Shown here in pieces: positions 58,874-64,000 of a DNA stretch of 64,000 nucleotides. The stretch is from Micavibrio sp. UBA6212 (lineage in GTDB: Bacteria > Pseudomonadota > Alphaproteobacteria > Micavibrionales > Micavibrionaceae), in the NCBI GenBank assembly GCA_002421905.1, contig DISK01000003.1:1-64000 (forward strand), written 5' to 3'. The position numbers were made by a program, and so were the translations under genes. The notes under the pieces are model-generated. The model ran no database searches, was not told the DNA's origin, and saw nothing but the letters and a program-made list of their open reading frames with translations. Position 1 is the first letter of the stretch. Each line of letters starts with the position of its first letter.

Positions 58874-60928
58874 GTGTTAAAGCAGTCCAATTTTGCCGTT
58901 TTTTATCTTATTCTGTTGTTTCTGACCCTTGTTGGTGCTTCTTTTGGTATTGCTATCCCCGTTATCGCTTTTTGGCTTGGAGCTCTGCTTTTTATGATCG
59001 AGGGAACTATTTTTGCCAAGCAGGTTGGAATAGCGGCAATATTTGAAAGTGTGGGGGAGCTTCTTCGCCAACCATTGCTCTGGATTGCTTGTATAACTTT
59101 GGCTTCATTTGGTTTTTCCTCTTTCTTCGGGATCAAGCCTGATATCAGCGGACATAAGTGGATGATAGTTGTGGCTATTGCTCTGGGTGGAGCGATTTGG
59201 TTCTTGGGAGTCAGGCGGTGGGGAGTTGCCAGTATCTCCCGTCTGCCAATGATTGCCCTTTGGCTTGCGCTTATCGTTTCGCTTTATGCATGGGGTTATG
59301 TCTTTCACTGGAAGTTTTTTGTTATTGCCGAGGGCAGAAACGCTCTCCCGTATTCCATACAAAAGATCAGCTCGTTACTGGCGATTATAATGCCTTTTGC
59401 TTTGTTGCGGGTGTTACCACGAAAATCACCTTATGAGTGGGGGATGCTATGTCTGTGCGCCACTACTGCTTTCATGTGCGGGGGTAGAAGTGGTATTGTA
59501 GCCTATATCGCTATGACGTGCATTTTCGCCTTTTATTTCCCGTGGGGACAAATAAAACATTGGGGGCATAGTCTTGCGCGGTATGTTGGTGCAAATATTT
59601 TTGCTGGAATTATTGGTACCGTCGCCTATTTTATCATTGTTGGTGAAAAGCAGTTTATGCGACGTGTTGTGAGCGAGAGAGCAGCAACAGGGTCGGGTCG
59701 TACCGACATATGGCAGTTTTCTTGGGATAAATTTCAGGATCACCCTGTGTTTGGAATTGGAGTTCAGGCGTTTCGATATCTTGATTTTACCGGTGTTAAA
59801 CTTAGCTCAACGCTTCATCCACATAACATTACAGTCGAAATTTTGCTTGAAACCGGATTTGTTGGTCTGCTGTCTTTGACAGTTTTCTCAATTCTTGCAT
59901 TGTATAAAACGATTTGGCAGGCACATCGACATATAATGACAGACCCAAATAACTTACGCGTTATTATTATGGCGACAGGGGTGTCCCTCTTCTCATACTT
60001 TACCGCGGGACAATTTTTGACATCTTTTTTTCACGGCTGGTGGCTTGTGGTACCCACAACGCTATTTGCATTGCTTGGGGCTGTAACTTTTATTTATAGA
60101 CACGGAGCAGACCAGACAAGAAAATCATTCGCGTCTCATCCACATGAAATTACTGTTACTATTGTTATGCCATGCTTTAATGGAGAGGCGTACCTAAAGC
60201 AAGCTATTGCAAGTGTCCAGTATCAAACGATTCAGGATTGGGAGCTAATCATTGTCAATGACGGGTCAACGGATTCATCACAAAATATTATTAATGAATA
60301 TAAGCAGGCGGATGCCCGCATTAAATCGATTACCCACAAGACGAGTATGGGAGCCGGAGCCGCGCGCAATGCCGGGCTTGATGCCGCTCGTGGTCGATAT
60401 GTCGCCTTTCTTGATTGCGACGATATATGGAAGCAGAGCAAACTTGAATGTCAGATCGCAGCCATGGATCAAACTGGTGCAGCCCTATCCACTACCCATT
60501 ATGATATTATCGATGATGGGGCGAATGTCATTGGTCAAGTGACTCCACGTGATCATGTGTTTACCTTCGGCCGTTTGTTAAAATGCAATGATATCGGCTG
60601 TTCGAGTGCGATGATTGACAGGGAACAAGTCAAGAGTACCAGATTTCCTGATTTTCGTAGGGCTCAAGACTTCATTTTTTGGTGTGAAATATTGCGACAT
60701 GGTAATCTGTGCTTGTGCATTCACGAAAATCTTGGCGCCTATCGTGTGCATAGCCGCTCGCGCACGCTTAATAAATTTGAAGCAGCCCGTAATCGCATAC
60801 GTTTGATGCGTGATGCCCTACAAGTGCCAGCTTTGATAATTCCATACTATCTAGTCTTCTACATTCTTTACGGGGTGCTTAAGCAAGTGCGATCAGGGGT
60901 GTCTATCATTGCTACGCAGGCTAAGTAG
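58874..60928 (+). CDS. O-antigen ligase/polymerase fused to a family 2 glycosyltransferase
   Basis: A 684-residue fusion. The first about 410 residues are a multi-helix membrane protein of the Wzy/WaaL class, with the large loop signature RTDIWQFSWDKFQDHPVFGI and HPHNITVEILLETGFVGLLS. From about residue 426 a GT2 domain begins: TIVMPCFNGEAYLKQAIASV, IIVNDGSTDSS, AAGAGAARN-type GMGAGAARNAGLD and the acceptor-metal motif DCDDIW. The GTG at 58874 has GGAAAG upstream; a TTG 57 bp earlier is less likely. One protein may both add sugars and ligate or polymerise the glycan. A frame break between the two parts is not seen. Confidence 0.88.
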   Translation: MLKQSNFAVFYLILLFLTLVGASFGIAIPVIAFWLGALLFMIEGTIFAKQVGIAAIFESVGELLRQPLLWIACITLASFGFSSFFGIKPDISGHKWMIVVAIALGGAIWFLGVRRWGVASISRLPMIALWLALIVSLYAWGYVFHWKFFVIAEGRNALPYSIQKISSLLAIIMPFALLRVLPRKSPYEWGMLCLCATTAFMCGGRSGIVAYIAMTCIFAFYFPWGQIKHWGHSLARYVGANIFAGIIGTVAYFIIVGEKQFMRRVVSERAATGSGRTDIWQFSWDKFQDHPVFGIGVQAFRYLDFTGVKLSSTLHPHNITVEILLETGFVGLLSLTVFSILALYKTIWQAHRHIMTDPNNLRVIIMATGVSLFSYFTAGQFLTSFFHGWWLVVPTTLFALLGAVTFIYRHGADQTRKSFASHPHEITVTIVMPCFNGEAYLKQAIASVQYQTIQDWELIIVNDGSTDSSQNIINEYKQADARIKSITHKTSMGAGAARNAGLDAARGRYVAFLDCDDIWKQSKLECQIAAMDQTGAALSTTHYDIIDDGANVIGQVTPRDHVFTFGRLLKCNDIGCSSAMIDREQVKSTRFPDFRRAQDFIFWCEILRHGNLCLCIHENLGAYRVHSRSRTLNKFEAARNRIRLMRDALQVPALIIPYYLVFYILYGVLKQVRSGVSIIATQAK

Positions 60929-60999
60929 TCATTTAGCCATTTAATTTATATATATTTCTTCCATAATTGCATATCCGCTTGTGTGCTTCTATAGTTATC

Positions 61000-61170
61000 A
61001 TATGTCTTCGATAGCAACTGTACCCGTCAGGATAAGTTGGACAAATAGCGAAGTCTTGATGAGGTCCTGAATTATGTGTTTGATGGTACGGATTCACGGA
61101 TTTATAATGGTGCTAAAGGTCTTTTCGATAGAGTTGAAATCTGGAGAGTAATAAGAAAGAAGCAAGCCAT
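61000..61170 (-). pseudogene. Degenerate IS630-family transposase remnant
   Basis: On the minus strand 61168-61094 reads GLLLSYYSPDFNSIEKTFST then IINP and a stop. This matches the conserved C-terminal DDE-domain end of IS630 transposases (LPPYSPDFNPIEKA). Continuing past the stop in other frames gives RTIKHIIQDLIKT and TYPDGYSCY, which resemble the next family segments, so frameshifts have accumulated. The rest of the transposase is gone. The remainder of the gap 60929-61485 shows no convincing gene; a 50-codon plus-strand frame at 61229-61381 lacks a clear ribosome-binding site. Confidence 0.7.
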
Positions 61171-61485
61171 TTCTTCTGTCTCCATGCCATGATAGGAGTA
61201 GTATATAGGTCCCTTTTTAAATATTACCATGATTGAAAAACTCGCCGAGAAATATTTAGTTCCTATAAAGAAGAGCACACAATTTGCTAGAAAAAATCTG
61301 ATTTACCAGCATAGATTTGGCTATGGACTTAGAATAATGAACACCCTAATATGTGCAGCGGTGGTATCACTTCAGTCATGAGGTTGAGCAGGTTGACAGA
61401 AAAAGTGCATTAAATCAACTTTCTGCTTCCAACTTCTATTAATTTAGAGGGAATTACTTAGTAACCGTTTTGAAAGAATTGTGTA

Positions 61486-62889
61486 ATGCTTCACACACCT
61501 ATAGACCTTTTCTTGGAGAGAAGGGAGGCTTTCTATACACTTAATAGAAAGCACGCATTGCTCTGGTACACGTCTCTTGTAACAGGGAATTTTCGAGAAA
61601 CATTCTTGTATAACCACCTGTTGGGAGAAAAGCGATCTTTCCGATTGAGACCCCTATTAGGCTACCTTCGTTATTGTATAATGGAACTGCCATTCTTTTC
61701 AAAATACAGCCCTCCTGAGGCGCATCTTCTCGTGGCAACTGTATTTACGCAAGGTAAATGCAAGAAAATAAGCGAGGTATTCTTCGGCAACCTTTTATCT
61801 CGTCTGGAACGGGAAAATTGTAAAGTTATAGTTATCGGAAAAGTTACGCATCAGTTCAGACAATCTATTGAAGATAATGCTCGCAAAGAGCTAGGAAGCA
61901 ATGTGTATTGCCCCAGTCATTTGTTAACAAAATGGGATGGTTTAAAATGCCTTCTTAGTGCTATTTATAGCTTCCTTAAATATCGTTACCCAAAAGAATA
62001 TAGAGTTCAGTTGTTTAAGGACATGGCGCAATCCCATATGTCCGAAGTTTTATCGGCCCTTTTATATCAGAGTATGATAAAAAAAATCTCTTTCCAAAAC
62101 CCGCAACTCCGCATTCTTCACCCCTTTGAAGGAAATACGTGGGAAAGTGCTTGTTCTTTATCGGGGCAATATGATGTTGGATTTCAGCATTCTTCAGTAC
62201 TAAATGATCAAATAAAAATAACTAGTTTTCCGGGGAGGCCCCTCCCATCTAAAGTTATAACCACAGGGCGTGAGGCCACAGAGCAACTTGTAAGAGACTG
62301 GGGATATAACCCTGATGTATTAATTGACGGGTATACTTTACGGCAAGCTAAAATATTCGATGTCCAGCCTAAAATAGCTGCACCGTCGAAAGTCCGGCGT
62401 GTTCTTGTGCTAATGCAGGGAAATGAACACCAGAACGGTGTATTGGATATCTTGCGTGAATTTATCAGCAAGAATTCAGGCGTCTCAGTTTTTCTAAGGC
62501 CACACCCTGCTGTTCCTTATGAGGGAATGGGATTAAGGGAAGATGAAATGAGTAAGGTTTCAAATAATCCAGATCTATATAGTGATATTTTGAACCATGA
62601 TGCGTGCATTTATGTGAGCTCTACCGCGGCTCTTGAGTCAACTTATTTAGGGGTTCCCGTTGTGCATATAGTTTTAGGAAAAGACGTGGATGGAGATCCA
62701 CTATTTCATATGCCCTATTTGAAGAGAGTGGCGAAAACTTCGGATGATATTGCTATCATATTGAAGGAATTAGAGAAATATCCACTGTTTGATGAAGAAT
62801 TAGTTCTTGCAAGGGATTATTTCGATAGATACTTTAAGCGGCCCGATGAATTTATGGAAGAACAGTTTAAGGAATGGCTATGCCTCTAG
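61486..62889 (+). CDS. Surface carbohydrate biosynthesis protein (GT-B-like)
   Basis: A 467-residue cytoplasmic protein. LRILHPFEGNTWESACSLSG and YDVGFQHSSVLNDQIKI match the P.EG..WE and G.QHS motifs of a family of surface-carbohydrate biosynthesis proteins. The C-terminal half (VLVLMQGNEHQNGVLDI, FLRPHPAVPYEG, CIYVSSTAALESTYLGVPVV) is typical of GT-B-fold glycosyltransferases that act on activated sugars. The sugar is unknown. A+T content is higher than in the core genes, suggesting transfer. It overlaps the next GT2 gene by 16 bp. Confidence 0.8.
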   Translation: MLHTPIDLFLERREAFYTLNRKHALLWYTSLVTGNFRETFLYNHLLGEKRSFRLRPLLGYLRYCIMELPFFSKYSPPEAHLLVATVFTQGKCKKISEVFFGNLLSRLERENCKVIVIGKVTHQFRQSIEDNARKELGSNVYCPSHLLTKWDGLKCLLSAIYSFLKYRYPKEYRVQLFKDMAQSHMSEVLSALLYQSMIKKISFQNPQLRILHPFEGNTWESACSLSGQYDVGFQHSSVLNDQIKITSFPGRPLPSKVITTGREATEQLVRDWGYNPDVLIDGYTLRQAKIFDVQPKIAAPSKVRRVLVLMQGNEHQNGVLDILREFISKNSGVSVFLRPHPAVPYEGMGLREDEMSKVSNNPDLYSDILNHDACIYVSSTAALESTYLGVPVVHIVLGKDVDGDPLFHMPYLKRVAKTSDDIAIILKELEKYPLFDEELVLARDYFDRYFKRPDEFMEEQFKEWLCL

Positions 62890-63809
62890 TCAGCGTTGTA
62901 ATACCTGCATATAATCGCGAAAAATTTATTATCCCAGCTATTGAGAGTGTCAAGGCTCAAGGGATTCATGATATCGAGATTATTGTTGTTGATGATTGCT
63001 CAACGGATGATACGGTAGAGAAAGTGTTATCAGTCAATGAATCTCGTATTCGTCTTATACGTCACGAGGTTAATAAAGGTGAGGCAGGAGCTAGAAATAC
63101 TGGTGTACGCGAGTCATTAGGTAAGTATGTTGCTTATTTGGATTCGGATGATCAGTGGTTGCCAGGAAAGCTAGAAGCGCAACTTGCGTACATGGAAAAT
63201 GCATCATCTGATGTGGGGGGCGTTTATACGCTTCACTATAGATTGTACAAAAACGGCAAGCGTAGCATTGCTGGATATCCGCCAAAATCTGGAGGACTAA
63301 CATTTGAAAATCTTTTGGTTAAGGGGGCTTCTATTTCTGCTGGAAGCACTTTGATGTTTAAAAGAGAGTTATATAGCAGAGTTGGTCCGTATGATGAAAA
63401 AACTCCCCTGTATGTTGATTGGGAATGGCTTTTGAGATTTGTAAAAATAGCCTCTCTTGACCTTATTCCAAAACCTTATGCTGTCTACGAAAAGAATCCA
63501 AATTTTCGGAAAGGCGACATTCAGAAGAAGGCTGCTGATATATTTTTGGATAAATTTTATGTAGCCATTAAAGCCCTGCCGGAAAAGAGAAGACGAGAGT
63601 GCTTAAGTCGCATCAATCTGGATGTAGCTAGATGTTATGTCGAAAACGAAGGGCTAAGATATGCCCTACCATATTATTGGGATGCTTTGCGCCTTAAACC
63701 AAATCTTAGTCCAGGCTCACTCTTAAATGTTATTGATGGTATCTTTGGTACTAATATACTACCATTTGTTGACTCACATATACGTAAAGATATCAGAAGG
63801 GAAAAATAG
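62874..63809 (+). CDS. Family 2 glycosyltransferase
   Basis: A 311-residue GT-A enzyme for surface polysaccharide assembly. The N-terminal nucleotide-sugar site is VSVVIPAYNREKFIIPAIES and IIVVDDCSTDDT; metal binding is LDSDDQW; EAGARNTGVRESLGKYVAYL is the usual connecting strand. DWEWLLRF is the acceptor-side base region. The last 60 residues are helical. It overlaps the upstream gene by 16 bp and is followed after 3 bp by an ABC-type flippase gene, so all are one operon. Confidence 0.93.
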   Translation: MAMPLVSVVIPAYNREKFIIPAIESVKAQGIHDIEIIVVDDCSTDDTVEKVLSVNESRIRLIRHEVNKGEAGARNTGVRESLGKYVAYLDSDDQWLPGKLEAQLAYMENASSDVGGVYTLHYRLYKNGKRSIAGYPPKSGGLTFENLLVKGASISAGSTLMFKRELYSRVGPYDEKTPLYVDWEWLLRFVKIASLDLIPKPYAVYEKNPNFRKGDIQKKAADIFLDKFYVAIKALPEKRRRECLSRINLDVARCYVENEGLRYALPYYWDALRLKPNLSPGSLLNVIDGIFGTNILPFVDSHIRKDIRREK

Positions 63810-63812
63810 TTC

Positions 63813-64000
63813 GTGAAAAACTTCCTTAAAGATATTACGTCGTTACTTACAAGGCAGGAACTTAAGGAAGCCAGTATATTGCTTGTCTTTGTGGTGCTTA
63901 TGGCGTTTCTTGAGTTGATGGGCGTAGCTCTGATTGCGCCTTTTTTGTCTTTACTTCTCAACGCAGGTGTTGAGGGGCAAAGCAAGTATCTTCAGGTGGT
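63813..64000 (+). CDS. ABC-type polysaccharide/lipid flippase, 5' part (PglK-like)
   Basis: The start of a gene that runs off the window (62 codons seen). The product begins FLKDITSLLTRQELKEASIL, then LVFVVLMAFLELMGVALIAP and FLSLLL, a pattern typical of the first membrane helix of PglK/MsbA-like exporters that flip lipid-linked oligosaccharides. GTG start with AGAAGGG upstream. Its position 3 bp after a GT2 gene supports the glycan role. The ATPase domain is not visible here. Confidence 0.75.
   Translation, partial: MKNFLKDITSLLTRQELKEASILLVFVVLMAFLELMGVALIAPFLSLLLNAGVEGQSKYLQV

Noticed and set aside
61229..61381. 50-codon plus-strand frame near the IS630 remnant
   Set aside because: No convincing ribosome-binding site and no recognisable family; probably decayed sequence.

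Overview
The window is chromosomal DNA of an alphaproteobacterium. The evidence is gene order and content: a DUF1674 (SDHAF4-like) gene beside chorismate mutase, htpX and rsmB; rpe followed by a heparinase II/III-like gene; radA, cvpA, purF; asd; and a Flp pilin. Host genes have moderate GC content. The species cannot be named from sequence alone; a Micavibrio-like or Rhodospirillales-like lineage is only a guess. The window opens in the 3' end of a 23S rRNA gene, followed by 5S rRNA and tRNA-Arg(CCG), and ends inside a surface-polysaccharide locus.

Layout. (1) 1-886: end of an rRNA operon and tRNA-Arg. (2) 810-9748: an AT-rich integrated element of about 8.9 kb bounded by two complete, identical copies of the tRNA-Arg gene. 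It encodes a tyrosine integrase, small envelope and lipoprotein genes, a structured non-coding region, an AlpA/excisionase-like HTH protein, an 18-bp inverted repeat around an AT-rich core, and a split replication module (D5/P4-family helicase, a 74-residue linker ORF, and a separate Prim-Pol). It looks like a phage-satellite or P4-like integrative element with unusual envelope cargo. (3) 9.7-13.8 kb: intergenic repeats, a secreted protein, Hsp20, TypA and a 37-residue orphan peptide gene. (4) 13.8-33 kb: ABC exporter, DUF1674, chorismate mutase, htpX, rsmB, a pilin-like protein, serB, a stand-alone ClpB-D1-like ATPase, rpe, a heparinase-like gene, an EAL protein, radA, a glutamine-amidotransferase-like hydrolase, cvpA-purF, an SDR and a nucleotide-sugar epimerase. 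(5) 33-37.4 kb: an accessory cluster with two more pilin-like proteins and a PilN/PilO-shaped protein. (6) 37.4-45.6 kb: acnA, a tandem pair of predicted sRNAs, DUF808, asd, a hybrid histidine kinase and a secreted protein. (7) 45.8-49.5 kb: a PAS protein, two chemoreceptors and a Flp pilin. (8) 49.5-58.3 kb: DUF2892, a BamE-like protein, lepA, and five unassigned genes, two of them with cell-wall-type domains. (9) 58.4-64 kb: polysaccharide genes, including an O-antigen-ligase/GT2 fusion, with an IS630 transposase remnant.

How the parts work together. The element's genes form one recombination and replication module (int, HTH, Prim-Pol, helicase) plus one envelope module. The 45.8-49.5 kb genes plausibly couple energy or redox sensing to motility. 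The pilin-like proteins near 20 kb and 34-36 kb are paralogues and may serve one pseudopilus-like apparatus. The five genes upstream of lepA look like a lineage-specific cell-envelope system of unknown purpose. All functional statements come from motifs read by eye; no database search was run.
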